Assembly (NCBI RefSeq): GCF_034424625.1
Contig: NZ_CP139976.1
Coordinates: 6,200,001 to 6,264,000 of the forward strand
Origin: Janthinobacterium lividum
GTDB lineage: Bacteria; Pseudomonadota; Gammaproteobacteria; Burkholderiales; Burkholderiaceae_D
Reading direction: 5' to 3'
DNA length: 64,000 nucleotides
The notes beneath the pieces were generated by a model that searched no databases, was not told where the DNA came from, and saw only the letters and a program-made list of their open reading frames with translations. The position numbers and the translations under genes were made by a program. Every line of letters starts with the position of its first letter. The first letter of the stretch is position 1. Of the stretch, positions 9,601 to 19,001 are shown piece by piece.

Positions 9601-11353
9601 AGCGCGTGCCATCGGACAGCGAAACCGAATACGCCTGTTCGCGGTCGATCGCCACGCCGGCATTGTGCAGGGCCGGCAGGATGGTCGACAGCGGCGGCAC
9701 CTTGTTGGCCGAGTACAAACGGATCGTCGTAACGGCGCCCGTCTCGATGCGCACGGCCACGTGCGCCGGATCGGTGTTGCGCAGGATGGTGTCGAGGTCG
9801 CGGAAGGCGACGGCCGGCGCGGTGGCGGCCACGTAATCGAGCGGCAAGGTAGCGCAGAGTTTACGCAGGCTGGTGCGCAGTGCCACGTCGGGCACGGCGT
9901 CGGCCACGGCGGCAAAGCCGTTATGCCAGCCATCGAGCACGCTCAGGAGCGGCTGTTCGATGTCCGTTTCCAGGTCCAGCGGGTAGCGCGCGGCGTGCGC
10001 AATCAGGTAGACGCGCGCCAGCGGGCCGTCGGCCACCAGGGTCTGCGTGCTCACATGCGTGGCGCCGGAACTGGCTTGCAGGGCCTTTGCCAGGCTCGAT
10101 GCCACGCTGGCGCTGTAGCGCTCGCGCGGCAGGTAGACCAGCACGTTCAGGTGGCGCGCGTACACGTCGCGGCGCGCGAAGACCTTGGTGCGCGGCTGCT
10201 TGTACAGCGAGACGACGGCGCCGCACACTTGCGCCAGCCAGTCGAGGTCCGCTTCCAGCGCTTCCGTGCGCGGCAGGGATTCGAGGATTTCGCGGAATTT
10301 CTCGGCACGGAAACCTTGCTGGCGCACGCCGGCCAGGCTCAATACCTTGGCCACGCGGCCGCGCGCAAACGGCAGTGCCGCCAGCGGAGTGGAATTGCCG
10401 GCGCGGGTGAACAGGCCGACGAAGCAATGCTCGCCCAGGATCGCTCCTTGCGCATCCATGTCGCGCACGCCGATGAAGTCCAGCTGCTGGTCGCGGTGCA
10501 AAGTGCCTGCCACGTCAGCCTTGACGATGGACAGCGCCGAGTCGCGCTTGGCCAGCGTATCGAAGTCGCCCGGGATATTCGCCAGGCAGGTGCCGTAGAC
10601 GGGGTGCGCCGTATCCTGCAGCACGCCGACGCGGCTCGGGATGTCGCGTTCGAGTTCGCGCACGCCCGGCTTGACGCGGTAGTAGGCGTAGCCGAACACT
10701 TCAAAGCCGCCGCTGCGCGCCCATTCCAGGAAAGCGGCCACTTCCGCGCCTTCTTCGCCATGCTGGGCGGCAGTTGTGGCGACAGCGGCCAGGCGCTCGC
10801 TCATGGCGGCGCTATCGCGGCGCACCACCGCGGCGTCACGCGCGACCGTCTCCAGGGCGGCGACCAGCGCAGCCAGGGCTTCCGGCGCCAGCTCTTCGTC
10901 GAGCAGCACCAGCACATACGATTCGAGCGGGTCGCCCGGCTGGCGCACCGCTTCGACGCTGCCGTCAGCGGCGCGGCGCACGGGCAGCACGGTGTTCATC
11001 ACGCCGCGCACTGCCAGGTGCTGGCGGCGCATGGCCATGACGATGGAATCGACCAGGTAAGGCATGTCTTCGTTCAGGATCAGCAAGGCGCTCGCCATGC
11101 CGCCACGGCCATCCGCATAACGCAGGGTGGCGATCTGGCAGCCGCTGCCGGTGCGCTTGGCCGCTTGCGTGAAGCCGTCAACCAGCACCGGTGCCAGGCT
11201 GTCGGGCGCGATATCGGCCAGGTCTTCGGCGTCGAGCGAGTCGAGCCATGCCTGCACCAGCTGCACGACAGGCGCTGCCGCCTTGCCTGCATTGCCAGCC
11301 GCGTTAATCAACTCCAGCGTTTGTGTACGCAAATCTTGTGGCGTGTGATTCAT
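6626..11353 (-). CDS. gdhB: NAD-specific glutamate dehydrogenase, large (about 180 kDa) type
   Basis: A protein of 1575 residues, the length of the GDH-180 class. It oxidatively deaminates glutamate to 2-oxoglutarate and ammonia with NAD. The long N-terminal part carries the regulatory region. The catalytic core has GGLRWSDRMEDYRTEVLGL, KAQMVKNAVIVPAGAKGGF (active-site lysines) and a Rossmann segment VGVGDMSGDVFGNG. The ATG has GGAG seven bases upstream. A gap of 148 bases separates it from astB, so it could also have its own promoter. In Pseudomonas aeruginosa gdhB is arginine-inducible through ArgR but unlinked to aru; here it lies inside the arginine cluster between astB and astE. Confidence 0.95.
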   Translation of the reverse strand: MNHTPQDLRTQTLELINAAGNAGKAAAPVVQLVQAWLDSLDAEDLADIAPDSLAPVLVDGFTQAAKRTGSGCQIATLRYADGRGGMASALLILNEDMPYLVDSIVMAMRRQHLAVRGVMNTVLPVRRAADGSVEAVRQPGDPLESYVLVLLDEELAPEALAALVAALETVARDAAVVRRDSAAMSERLAAVATTAAQHGEEGAEVAAFLEWARSGGFEVFGYAYYRVKPGVRELERDIPSRVGVLQDTAHPVYGTCLANIPGDFDTLAKRDSALSIVKADVAGTLHRDQQLDFIGVRDMDAQGAILGEHCFVGLFTRAGNSTPLAALPFARGRVAKVLSLAGVRQQGFRAEKFREILESLPRTEALEADLDWLAQVCGAVVSLYKQPRTKVFARRDVYARHLNVLVYLPRERYSASVASSLAKALQASSGATHVSTQTLVADGPLARVYLIAHAARYPLDLETDIEQPLLSVLDGWHNGFAAVADAVPDVALRTSLRKLCATLPLDYVAATAPAVAFRDLDTILRNTDPAHVAVRIETGAVTTIRLYSANKVPPLSTILPALHNAGVAIDREQAYSVSLSDGTRYFVTSLTVDAASAAKLAQPSVVAVAQELFAALFNDTAEDGRLNGLVIEGGLSTREVQLVRAYTSYWRQTGSRFSVRYIAESLRKQPAQVKALVEAFLQRFDPALSDAQHAAALESIAAIKAGLPSVNHADTEEILGALADLMAATLRTSYFQNNQAGDKIIFKFDTSSLALVPEPRPYREIFVFSRRFEGVHLRGGPVARGGLRWSDRMEDYRTEVLGLVKAQMVKNAVIVPAGAKGGFVCKMMPKDAVRETIAAEGEAVYRLFISSLLEVTDNRSLGNIVPPVDTVCFDEADPYLVVAADKGTATFSDIANGIAVQRGFWLGDAFASGGSNGYDHKKLGITAKGAFEAVKRHFYEMDHDLNTTPITMVGVGDMSGDVFGNGVLLSRQLKLVAAFDHRHIFLDPTPDVAVSFEERARLFALPRSSWDDYNKDLISAGGGVYPRSSRTIELSPQIRAALDIQETSLAPEELMHRILKSPVDLFYNGGIGTYIKASTETHAQVKDRANDHIRVSGNELRVKVVAEGGNLGATQAGRIEFALAGGRIFTDAIDNSAGVDCSDHEVNVKIWLDVEVNAGKLTEEERNRELYAMTDDVERLVLRDNTQQTHLLVRELQAQSEGAVQDGYAALIASLEEEGALSRELEQLPSVAELARRKLDNRGLTTPELAVVIANVKNRFKRILSALPLTDETWAEPVLKPYFPSLLVETRSALDHPLANAILATVLANEVINRCGPLMIRNLAAEHGVDESAVILAWGQAWVALNLAPVFDALDADALTVPRDVSIKVDAQTRVLQQTMIAGVLSVPAEQLRGAGLAELTRLFGAESKRELLKAVGIKSEAALVPGLTPAFVQAWDAVDALEVVAGFLFPALSVPRPAAMGLAAFLQVGLALRSQAGIDTLERGLKLAAQGKSQEQLRNYAQQALRRTQQRLLTQVLARAEQGNAGQAVDAVTGALGLSAYVAATELEQAMLDVWTLSEAVNKITTKSTAEAAV

Positions 11354-11501
11354 CTTGCATCTCCATTACGGTAATGTGAATGTCCAACGCTGTCGTTCGG
11401 GCTTGTGGCTGGGCGGCAGCGGTGTCAAGAGACGGGGGTCGCCCGTCCAATTCTGTGTTGCGGATAGTCTGTCTCGGATTTTCTGTGTGTTTTTCTATCG
11501 C

Positions 11502-12842
11502 CTACAAGTCGTACAATCCAGGTAAGTTGAGGATGATCGTCAATTCTTCAAGCGCCGCATGCACTTCCAGCGCCAGTTGCGGATCGGCCAGGTCGCCCGG
11601 TTCCAGATGGTCGCGGTAGTGTTTTTCCACCCACTGCACCAGCCGATGGTACAGCGTTTCCGTCATGATCACGCCCTGGTGCATGGCGCGCGCCTCGGTT
11701 TCCGTCAGGGCCACGCGCAAACGCAGGCAGGCGGGCCCGCCGCCGTTGCGCATGCTCTGGCGCAGGTCGAAATGTATCAGTTCATCGATGGGTCCACCGC
11801 TGGCCACCAGGCCTTCCAGGTAGCGCGACACGGCGCGGTTTTCCTGGCATTCCTGCGGTATCACCAGCGCCATCTTGCCGCCCTCTTTCGTCAGCAGTTG
11901 GCTGTTGAACAGATAGCTGGTCACCGCATCCTGGATCGGCACCTGGCCCGTGTCCACGCGCAGCGCATCGAGTTGCGCGCCCGTGGCGGCGACGGCGCGG
12001 CGCAGCTGCGACAGGCTTGCCTCTTCATCGGCAAACGCCTGCTCGTGATAGAACAGCACATTGCCATTGCCGACGGCGATGACGTCGTTATGGAACACGC
12101 CCTGGTCGATCACGTCCGGGTTCTGCTGCACGTACACGGCGCGTTTCGCATCGAGGCCATGCAGGCGCGCCACGGCTTGCGACGCTTCCAGGGTCTGGCG
12201 CGCCGGGTAGCGCTTCGGCGATGGCGCGGAAGGATCGAACTCCACCCGACCATACACGAACAATTCAACGGATGGCGCGCCGTGGCTTGCGCCCAAACGC
12301 GTGTGGTTGGCCGCGCCCTCGTCGCCAAAGGCCGGCGTCGACGGCAGCGCATCGTGCACGGCGAAGTGCTTGTCGTCGCTGAAAATGGCACGCAGGCTGC
12401 GCGCCGACTGCGCGTGCTCGAAGGCGCGGTGCAGCTTGTTATTCAGGTTGGCCGCCGTGAAATGCACGCGGCCATCCTGCGTGTCCGCCGACGGGCTGAC
12501 CGTGGCGGCGTTCGCCGTCCACATGGGCGAGGCGGAATACGCGCAGGCCAGGATCACGGGCGACTCCTTGTAGGCGCGCGCCAGCACTTCGGCGTCCGTG
12601 CCCGTGAAACCGATAGCGCGCAGCAGGCGGAAATTCGGCCGGTCCTGCGGCGGCAGCAAGGCTTGCGCAAAGCCGCGCGCGGCCAGGGCGCGCATCTTGG
12701 CCAGGCCCTGCAAGGCGGCCTGCTTCGGATTCGAAGCGCTTTTCACATTGCTGAACGAGGCCACGTTGCCGAACGAAAGTCCGGCATAGTTATGCGATGG
12801 CCCGACCAGGCCGTCAAAATTGTATTCGCGCGTGCTGTGCAT
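11502..12842 (-). CDS. astB: N-succinylarginine dihydrolase
   Basis: A protein of 446 residues, very close to the usual 440-450. It converts succinylarginine to succinylornithine, releasing ammonia and CO2. It belongs to the guanidine-modifying (amidinotransferase) superfamily. The N-terminus [18 protein letters not shown] and the C-terminal [15 protein letters not shown], which holds the catalytic cysteine, are diagnostic. The same frame is open far upstream through astD, but that part is not real protein. The start at 12842 is preferred over the ATG at 12851 because AAGGA is about ten bases from the former and one base from the latter. It lies 20 bases after astD. Confidence 0.94.
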   Translation of the reverse strand: MHSTREYNFDGLVGPSHNYAGLSFGNVASFSNVKSASNPKQAALQGLAKMRALAARGFAQALLPPQDRPNFRLLRAIGFTGTDAEVLARAYKESPVILACAYSASPMWTANAATVSPSADTQDGRVHFTAANLNNKLHRAFEHAQSARSLRAIFSDDKHFAVHDALPSTPAFGDEGAANHTRLGASHGAPSVELFVYGRVEFDPSAPSPKRYPARQTLEASQAVARLHGLDAKRAVYVQQNPDVIDQGVFHNDVIAVGNGNVLFYHEQAFADEEASLSQLRRAVAATGAQLDALRVDTGQVPIQDAVTSYLFNSQLLTKEGGKMALVIPQECQENRAVSRYLEGLVASGGPIDELIHFDLRQSMRNGGGPACLRLRVALTETEARAMHQGVIMTETLYHRLVQWVEKHYRDHLEPGDLADPQLALEVHAALEELTIILNLPGLYDL

Positions 12843-12862
12843 GGAGGGCATGTCCTTAAAAT

Positions 12863-14359
12863 TTAAAAACTCAGGCCGGGCGACAGCTTGGCCGGCATTT
12901 CCAGCGCGCTGTTCTCGATCGAAGCGACCGGGTAGGCGCAGTAATCGGCCGCGTAATAGGCGCTCGGACGGTGGTTGCCCGACTTGCCGATGCCGCCGAA
13001 CGGCGCCGTGCTGGCCGCGCCCGTGGTCGGACGATTCCAGTTGATGATGCCGGCGCGCGCGCGCGTCTGGAACGTTTGCCACAGGGCCGGATCGTCCGAC
13101 AGGAGCGCCGCGGCCAGGCCGAATTCGGTGGCGTTGGCAACCTTTAGGGCCGCATCGAAATCGGCCACGCGGATCACCTGCAGCAGGGGGCCGAACCATT
13201 CTTCGTCGGGGATGCCGGTAGCCGCGGTAACGTCGACGATACCTGCCGTCACAAAACCCGCCTGCGGGTTGAGCTGGCGCATCTGCAGCAAGGTGGCGCC
13301 GCCCTTGGCGACCATGTCCGCCTGCGCCTGCACCAGGCGCGCGGCCACGGCACTCGATACCACGGGACCCATGAACGGCTGCGGCTGGGCGTCGGAAGCG
13401 CCGATGCCCAGTTTCGCGGCTACTTCCACCAGGCGCGCGACGAAGGCAGACCCCGCAGCATTGTCCTGCACCACCAGGCGGCGCGCGCACGTGCAGCGCT
13501 GGCCGGCCGAGACAAAGGCGGAGAAGATCGCGTGGTGCACGGCCGCGTCGACATCCTTGACGTCCCATACGACCAGGGCATTGTTGCCGCCCATTTCCAG
13601 CGCCAGCATCTTGCCCGGCTGGCCGCCGAATTGGCGGTGCAGGCTGATGCCCGTCTGGCAGGAACCCGTAAACAGCACGCCGTCGAGGTGTGGATTGGCG
13701 CCCAGCGCCACGCCCGTGTCGCGCCCGCCGTTGACGAGGTTGAGCACGCCATTTGGCAAGCCTGCCTGCTGCCACAGCTGCACGGTTTTGACGGCCGTGC
13801 GCGGCGCATACTCGCTGGGCTTGAAGACGATGGTGTTACCGGCGATCAGGGCCGGCACGATATGGCCATTCGGCAGGTGGCCAGGGAAATTGTACGGGCC
13901 GAAGACGCCGAACACGCCATGTGGACGGTGGCGCAGCACGGCGTCGCCATCGGCGATCTTGCTTTGCGTGATGCCCGTGCGCGCGTTGTACGACTGCACC
14001 GAGATATCGATCTTGTTGGCCATGGTGGCCACTTCCGTGCGCGACTCCCACAACGGCTTGCCCACTTCTTCCGAGATCAGCAGCGCCAGCGCTTCCGCAT
14101 GTTCCTTCAGCAGTTCGCGAAAGCGCACGCAGATGGCAATGCGTTCGTCGACGGGGGTGTCGGCCCACGCTTCAAAGGCGGCGCGGGCGGCCTGGCAAGC
14201 CTGTTCGACTTCCCGCTCCGTCGCTTCCAGGCTGGCCCAGGTCTGCTTGCCGTTCGACGGATCGATGGTGAGCAATTCGCGGCCCGTGCCTGGCAGCCAG
14301 GCGCCGTTGATGAAGTTCGATGCTGCGGTAGATGAATTAACGTTGGACGATTTAGACAT
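12863..14359 (-). CDS. astD: Succinylglutamate semialdehyde dehydrogenase
   Basis: A protein of 498 residues, NAD-dependent aldehyde dehydrogenase family, that oxidises succinylglutamate semialdehyde to succinylglutamate (AST step 4). Motifs seen are [24 protein letters not shown], the general-base region ALEMGGNN and the catalytic cysteine in [11 protein letters not shown]. The start at 14359 has GAGGAAG upstream; a longer reading adds 25 unlikely residues. Its first codons overlap the end of astA by 8 bases, so the genes are probably translationally coupled. Confidence 0.95.
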   Translation of the reverse strand: MSKSSNVNSSTAASNFINGAWLPGTGRELLTIDPSNGKQTWASLEATEREVEQACQAARAAFEAWADTPVDERIAICVRFRELLKEHAEALALLISEEVGKPLWESRTEVATMANKIDISVQSYNARTGITQSKIADGDAVLRHRPHGVFGVFGPYNFPGHLPNGHIVPALIAGNTIVFKPSEYAPRTAVKTVQLWQQAGLPNGVLNLVNGGRDTGVALGANPHLDGVLFTGSCQTGISLHRQFGGQPGKMLALEMGGNNALVVWDVKDVDAAVHHAIFSAFVSAGQRCTCARRLVVQDNAAGSAFVARLVEVAAKLGIGASDAQPQPFMGPVVSSAVAARLVQAQADMVAKGGATLLQMRQLNPQAGFVTAGIVDVTAATGIPDEEWFGPLLQVIRVADFDAALKVANATEFGLAAALLSDDPALWQTFQTRARAGIINWNRPTTGAASTAPFGGIGKSGNHRPSAYYAADYCAYPVASIENSALEMPAKLSPGLSF

Positions 14360-15404
14360 GGGGATGCTTCCTCGGGTTGAGTGACAAGGTGCGCACGGTG
14401 TCGCCGTGATGGCAGCGCAGCAGATGCAGTTCATCGTCGTCGAGCGCGATCTTGCCGCTGTGCGGATTGGCGCTGGTGACGATCATGCGGAAATCTTTCA
14501 GGTCGGTGTTCGACACCAGGTAAGGCTCGGCCTGGGCAACGTCGCCGCACACTTCAGGCGCAGCCTCGGCGTCGAGCACGGCCGGCATGCTGTCGCGCAT
14601 GGCGCGCAGTTCGGACACGCGCGCCTGCAGCACGGGACCAGCGTCGAAAATGTCGACATAGCCTTCGAAGTGCAAGCCTTCCTGTTCCAGCAGGCGGCGC
14701 GCGGGCGCCGTGCTCAGATGCACCTTGCCGATGACTTCCTGCGCCTCGTCTGGCAGGTAGGCCACGTACATGGGCTGGCGCGGCATCAGTTCGGCGATGA
14801 ACGATTTTTTACCGAGGCTCGTCAAGTCGTCGACGTGGTGGAAATCCATCTTGAAGAAGTGGCGCCCCAGGCCTTCGTAGAACGGCGAACTGCCGTCCGG
14901 CGCCTGGTAGCCGCGCATTTCCGCGATCAGCTTTTCCGTGAACAGCTGCGGGAACTGGGCGATGAACAGGAAACGGCTTTTCGACAGCAGCTTGCCATTG
15001 TTGCCGCTGCGGTAATCGGGGTGCAAAAACAGCGAGCACAGTTCCGTGCTGCCCGTCAGGTCGTTCGACAGGTACAGCGTCTCCATGCGCGTAAACACAT
15101 CGAGCTCGCGGCTGGAATGGACCAGGGTGCCGATGCGGTAGTTATAGAACGGTTCTTCCAGGCCCACGGCGCCCTTGATGGCGCAGACGCCGGCCAGGCG
15201 GCCCGTATCCGTATCCTCCATGACGAACATGTAGTCGCGTTTTTCGGGCGGAATGGTTTCGGCGAACGAGGCGCAGGCGATGGCCAGGCGGTCGCCCAGC
15301 ATTTTCATATCCGGCTTGAGGGTGGTCATGCCGGTGCCGACCTGGCTGGCCAGGCCATACAGGGCATCGAGGTCATTGGCGTTGATGGCGCGTACTACTA
15401 GCAT
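14352..15404 (-). CDS. astA: Arginine N-succinyltransferase (beta-type subunit, AruG-like)
   Basis: A protein of 350 residues that transfers succinyl from succinyl-CoA to the alpha-amino group of arginine, the first AST step. It has a GNAT-type N-terminus MLVVRAINANDLDAL, and AstA family signatures ELCSLFLHPDYRSGNNGKLLSK, FYEGLGRHFFKMDF and FEGYVDIFDAGPVLQ. The start at 15404 matches the family N-terminus and has GGGAG upstream; the frame is open further but the extra residues do not fit. It is paired with the paralogous subunit immediately upstream (13-base gap), as aruF and aruG are in Pseudomonas. Confidence 0.93.
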   Translation of the reverse strand: MLVVRAINANDLDALYGLASQVGTGMTTLKPDMKMLGDRLAIACASFAETIPPEKRDYMFVMEDTDTGRLAGVCAIKGAVGLEEPFYNYRIGTLVHSSRELDVFTRMETLYLSNDLTGSTELCSLFLHPDYRSGNNGKLLSKSRFLFIAQFPQLFTEKLIAEMRGYQAPDGSSPFYEGLGRHFFKMDFHHVDDLTSLGKKSFIAELMPRQPMYVAYLPDEAQEVIGKVHLSTAPARRLLEQEGLHFEGYVDIFDAGPVLQARVSELRAMRDSMPAVLDAEAAPEVCGDVAQAEPYLVSNTDLKDFRMIVTSANPHSGKIALDDDELHLLRCHHGDTVRTLSLNPRKHPHV

Positions 15405-15417
15405 AAAATTAACTCCC

Positions 15418-16449
15418 TTAGATACGCACGCAAATGACGCTGTCGCCTTCGGCCACGGCCAGCGCCTCGAGCAGATCGGCCGGCAAGCCGACGCTGTCCT
15501 GCGCTTCGAGCGCATCGCAGGCAAAGGTGACGGCGCGGAAATTGCGCTCGGCGCCGGAAGCGACCGCATAATTGACTTTCAGGCCCGTGCGGCTGGGCGT
15601 GACGCCAGCGACGACGCGGCGCGTCAGCGAGCCCGTAAACGAACGCAGCGCATGCTTGTGCGCCTGCAGGATCGGGCCGCCATCGAAGATGTCGATGTAA
15701 TCGTCGGCTTCAAAACCTTCTTCCGTCAGCAAATTGAAAGCCAGTTCGCCGCTCGGGTGGATCTGGCCCATGGCCGCCTGCGCATCGCCGGGCAGCAACG
15801 GCACGTAGACAGGGTAGTGCGGCATCAGTTCGACGATCAGGGTGCGGTTGCGCGCGCCGCCGATGACTTTTTCGGCATCGAGGAAATCCATCTGGAAGAA
15901 CTTGCGGCCCAGCGCATCCCAGAACGGCGACTGGCCGTTGGCGTCCGTGATGCCGGCCAGCGGCACGAAGAAGCGGTCGCCGAAGCGGTGCGGCGCCAGC
16001 ACGGCGAACAGCAGCCGCGCGCGCGACAGCAGGGCCGCTTCCAGGCCCGCCTGCTCCATGTTGCGCACATAGAAGCCGGACAGCTGCGAGTACGCCGTCA
16101 ACTCGGAACACAGGGTCAGCGCATGCACGCTGTGGCTGATGTTCAGGTCGCGCGAGACTTGCTGGATGACGTCGTTGCGGAAGGAAAAATAGGTGCCGTT
16201 CGAGCCGGCCGAGGCAAAGATGGCGGCCGTGCCGGCGATGCTCTTGTCGAGCAGGGATTCAAGCACGAAGAGATACGACTCTTCGCTGGGGATGTCGACA
16301 TGGGCGGCAAACGAGGCGATGGAGCGCTCGACGGAGGCGGCGATTTTTTCGCGCGTCTTCGGCAGGGTATGGACACCCGGCATGGTTACCGCGGCCAGCG
16401 CTTCGAGGGCTGCAATATCCGCAATTTCTACCGGACGGACAACATACAT
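15418..16449 (-). CDS. aruF: Arginine/ornithine succinyltransferase, alpha-type subunit (AruF-like)
   Basis: A protein of 343 residues, a paralogue of the adjacent astA product. Together they should form the heteromeric arginine/ornithine succinyltransferase known from Pseudomonas (AruF/AruG). Family segments seen are MYVVRPVEIADIAALEAL at the start, ELTAYSQLSGFYVRN, FWDALGRKFFQMDF and DDYIDIFDGGPILQAHK. The start at 16449 has AAGGAG five bases upstream. A hairpin lies in the 94-base gap to the upstream astC. Confidence 0.92.
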   Translation of the reverse strand: MYVVRPVEIADIAALEALAAVTMPGVHTLPKTREKIAASVERSIASFAAHVDIPSEESYLFVLESLLDKSIAGTAAIFASAGSNGTYFSFRNDVIQQVSRDLNISHSVHALTLCSELTAYSQLSGFYVRNMEQAGLEAALLSRARLLFAVLAPHRFGDRFFVPLAGITDANGQSPFWDALGRKFFQMDFLDAEKVIGGARNRTLIVELMPHYPVYVPLLPGDAQAAMGQIHPSGELAFNLLTEEGFEADDYIDIFDGGPILQAHKHALRSFTGSLTRRVVAGVTPSRTGLKVNYAVASGAERNFRAVTFACDALEAQDSVGLPADLLEALAVAEGDSVICVRI

Positions 16450-16490
16450 GGGTACTCCTTCAATGCTGACGATGCTGGGGTAGAACCAAG

Positions 16491-16517
16491 CCGGCCCGCA
16501 GCAAAGCGGCGGGCCGG
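16491..16517 (-). other. Intercistronic hairpin between astC and aruF
   Basis: A perfect nine-base stem, CCGGCCCGC (16491-16499) with GCGGGCCGG (16509-16517), and a nine-base loop. There is no T run on either side, so it is more likely an mRNA processing or stability element than a terminator. Confidence 0.5.
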
Positions 16518-16543
16518 TGATCAAACAGGGAGCGAGGCTAGCC

Positions 16544-17785
16544 TCAGGCTTTCAGCATGCCGTCGATGGCCACGCGCAGCAGACGGCCCGCTTCGGCAAT
16601 CTGCTCGTCCGAGACGATCAGGGCCGGCGCCAGGCGCACCACATCCATGCCGGCGATCAGCACCATCAAGCCTTGCGCTTCGGCCGCTTTCTGGATGTCT
16701 TTCGCGCGGCCTTTGTAGGCATCGGTGACTACCAGGCCCAGCAGCAAACCGCTGCCGCGCACGGCGGAGAACACTTGCGGATAATCCGTGATCAAGCCTT
16801 GCAGCATGGCGATGGTGTTGACGCTCGCTTCTTTCACACGCGCCAGGAACGCCGGCGTGTTGATCGTTTCCAGCACGGTCAGGGCCACGGTGGCGGCCAG
16901 CGGGTTGCCGCCGTAGGTGGTGCCGTGGGTGCCGACGGCCAGGGTCTGCGCCAGTTCATTCGTGGTCAGCATCGCGCCGATCGGATAGCCGTTGCCCAGC
17001 GCCTTGGCGGCCGTCAGGATGTCCGGCGTGACGCCGTAGCCCATGTAGGCGAACAACGCGCCAGTGCGACCCATGCCGCACTGGACTTCGTCGAAAATCA
17101 ACAGGGCGCCCGTCTTGTCGCACAGGGCGCGCAATTCCTTGAGGAATTCAGGATTGCCCGGCACGACGCCGCCTTCGCCTTGTACCGGCTCGACGATCAC
17201 GGCGCACACGTCATCGCCGATGGCGGCGCGCGCCGCTTCGATGTCGTTGTAGGCGATATGGTCGATCGATGGCGGCAGCGGCTCGAAGCCTTCCGTGTAC
17301 TTGGCCTGGCCGCCGACGGAGACCGTAAACAGGGTACGGCCGTGGAAGGAGCTGAAGCACGAGATGATGCGCGACTTGTGCGCGCCAAACTTGGTGTGGG
17401 CGTACTTGCGCGCCAGTTTCAGGGCCGCTTCGTTGGCTTCCGCGCCCGAGTTGCAGAAGAAGGCGCGGTCGGCGAAGGTCGCTTCCGTCAGGGCCAGCGC
17501 CAGGCGCAGGACAGGCTCGTTGGTATAGCCGTTGCCCAAATGCCACAAATTATTGATTTGCTTGGTCAGCACGTCGACCAGGGCCGGATGGCAGTGGCCC
17601 AGGCTGTTGACGGCGATGCCGGAGGTGAAATCGAGGTAATGCTTGCCTGACTGGTCCCACAGGTCCAGTCCGGAACCGCGCACGGGTACCATGGCAGCGG
17701 GAGCGTAGGTAGGAACGAGGACCTGGTCAAAGGTCTCCCGGGTGACTGGACGAGCCGTTACGGTCGAATCAAGCTTGGCATTCAT
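16544..17785 (-). CDS. astC: Acetylornithine/succinylornithine transaminase
   Basis: A protein of 413 residues, class III PLP aminotransferase of the ArgD/AstC group. In this setting it should convert succinylornithine and 2-oxoglutarate to succinylglutamate semialdehyde and glutamate (AST step 3). Motifs seen are the cofactor-binding [30 protein letters not shown] with the PLP aspartate, and the Schiff-base lysine region [15 protein letters not shown]. It is the first catabolic gene of the operon, with a likely promoter about 60 bases upstream. Position makes the succinylornithine role more likely than the biosynthetic ArgD role. Confidence 0.93.
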   Translation of the reverse strand: MNAKLDSTVTARPVTRETFDQVLVPTYAPAAMVPVRGSGLDLWDQSGKHYLDFTSGIAVNSLGHCHPALVDVLTKQINNLWHLGNGYTNEPVLRLALALTEATFADRAFFCNSGAEANEAALKLARKYAHTKFGAHKSRIISCFSSFHGRTLFTVSVGGQAKYTEGFEPLPPSIDHIAYNDIEAARAAIGDDVCAVIVEPVQGEGGVVPGNPEFLKELRALCDKTGALLIFDEVQCGMGRTGALFAYMGYGVTPDILTAAKALGNGYPIGAMLTTNELAQTLAVGTHGTTYGGNPLAATVALTVLETINTPAFLARVKEASVNTIAMLQGLITDYPQVFSAVRGSGLLLGLVVTDAYKGRAKDIQKAAEAQGLMVLIAGMDVVRLAPALIVSDEQIAEAGRLLRVAIDGMLKA

Positions 17786-17844
17786 AGCATTTCCCCATCA
17801 ATATGTTAGGTACTCCGCAGCTACGACAGCTACGTGTGTACTGC

Positions 17845-17850
17845 ATTATA
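17845..17850 (-). promoter_or_regulatory. Likely -10 element of the ast operon promoter
   Basis: A consensus TATAAT on the minus strand, about 60 bases before the astC start. No good -35 hexamer lies 16-18 bases upstream (for example AAGAGT), which would fit a promoter that needs an activator such as the ArgR-like protein encoded just upstream. Confidence 0.4.
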
Positions 17851-17925
17851 AAAAGCGGGATGCTAAAACTCTTTTGAATCTGCGACAAGGATTTTCACAA
17901 TTCATCACCGACGGGCTTGCCTGAA

Positions 17926-18870
17926 TCAAGCCGGAGGCATGAGCTTTCTTTGCCGCTCTTCGCGCGGGGTATTGCCAAACAGTGTGCCAAAGGCCGTGGA
18001 AAAGTGCGAGCCGGAAGAAAAGCCGCACATCAGGCCTACTTGCACGATGGAATAATGTGTATCGAGCAATAGTTGCCGTGAGCGCTGCAGGCGCAATTCC
18101 AGGTAGTAACGCGACGGCAGGCTGCCCAGGTATTGCTTGAACAGCCGCTCGAGCTGGCGCCGTGACAGGCCCACCAGGCTGGCAATGTCGTCGGTCGACA
18201 GCGGTTCCTCGATATTGGCCTCCATCAAGGTCACCGCTTCGGACAATTTCGGCTGCAGCACGCCGAAACGCGCCTGCAGGGCCACGCGCTGGCGCTCTTC
18301 CTTGCCGCGCACCTTGTCCACGCACAACGCTTCCTTGACGAGCGCCTGCACGTCGGCGCCAAAGATGGTTTCAATCAGGGTCAGCGAAAAGTCGATGCTG
18401 GCAGCGCCGCCGCAACACGTGATGTGCGGGCCGTCGATATCGAACAGGTGCGGCGTCAGGATGGCCCGTTCCGCCTTGGCTTCCGCATCCGCGTACAAGG
18501 CCCACGGCAAGGCGATGCGCACGCCATCCATGACGCCCGCGTCGGCCAGCCACAGCACGGCCGCGCCCACGCCGCCCCAGAATGGCGCCGAGCGGCAGCG
18601 TTCGATCACGGCCCGGCACAGCTCGGCGCGCAGCGGCGCTTCCATTTCATCTGCCACCAGCAGCGCGATATGCCAGTTGCCGCCCTGCGCAGCCACCTGC
18701 TCTGGCGTGCGCACCTCCAGTTGCAGGGCGTCCGGCCCCAGCGCCCGCGCGCACAGGCGCAGCGGCTGCACCAGGCCGGCCCAGGTGATCGACTCGGCAT
18801 CGCCGGCATGGACCAGCAGCAAACGCAGCGGTTTGTCGAGGCCGATACGGGAAAGATTAGCGAAGGACAT
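17926..18870 (-). CDS. argR: AraC-family transcriptional regulator, GlxA/ArgR-like
   Basis: A protein of 314 residues. The N-terminal two thirds form a DJ-1/PfpI-like domain of the GlxA type (RLLLVHAGDAESITWAGLVQPL; FDIDGPHITCCGGAASIDFSL). The C-terminal hundred residues are an AraC double helix-turn-helix (DDIASLVGLSRRQLERLFKQYLG; YSIVQVGLMCGFSSGSHFSTAFGTLFG). In Pseudomonas aeruginosa an AraC-type ArgR of this kind activates aruCFGDB and gdhB. Position immediately upstream of astC on the same strand makes the same role likely here. The symbol rests on that synteny and fold, not on a direct comparison. Confidence 0.82.
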   Translation of the reverse strand: MSFANLSRIGLDKPLRLLLVHAGDAESITWAGLVQPLRLCARALGPDALQLEVRTPEQVAAQGGNWHIALLVADEMEAPLRAELCRAVIERCRSAPFWGGVGAAVLWLADAGVMDGVRIALPWALYADAEAKAERAILTPHLFDIDGPHITCCGGAASIDFSLTLIETIFGADVQALVKEALCVDKVRGKEERQRVALQARFGVLQPKLSEAVTLMEANIEEPLSTDDIASLVGLSRRQLERLFKQYLGSLPSRYYLELRLQRSRQLLLDTHYSIVQVGLMCGFSSGSHFSTAFGTLFGNTPREERQRKLMPPA

Positions 18871-18988
18871 CGGCGAGGCGGGCCAGGGGCAAGGGCTGAG
18901 TTGCCCACATGATACCGGACTTCCGCCCCCTCCAGCCCCTCATGCAAGGACGCATCCTGACGCGGCGGAAAAAAGCGGGGCGGAAGGA

Positions 18989-18994
18989 TATAAT
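18989..18994 (+). promoter_or_regulatory. Candidate -10 box for the MarR gene
   Basis: TATAAT ends seven bases before the ATG at 19002. A start of transcription at the usual distance would fall on or next to the ATG, suggesting a leaderless transcript. No convincing -35 was found. Confidence 0.35.
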
Positions 18995-19001
18995 CACTGC
19001 C

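Noticed and set aside
8405..11374. A 989-codon open frame on the plus strand
   Set aside because: It lies antisense to the glutamate dehydrogenase gene. Long antisense frames are common in high-GC genes, and its His/Gln/Arg-rich translation resembles no protein.
11422..11427. TTGACA on the minus strand upstream of gdhB as a -35 box
   Set aside because: No acceptable -10 hexamer lies 16-18 bases downstream, so a promoter here is not supported.
11502..13775. A 757-codon frame that would fuse an unknown domain to AstB
   Set aside because: The N-terminal 311 codons are the out-of-frame reading of astD. The AstB family start is at 12842 with its own ribosome site.
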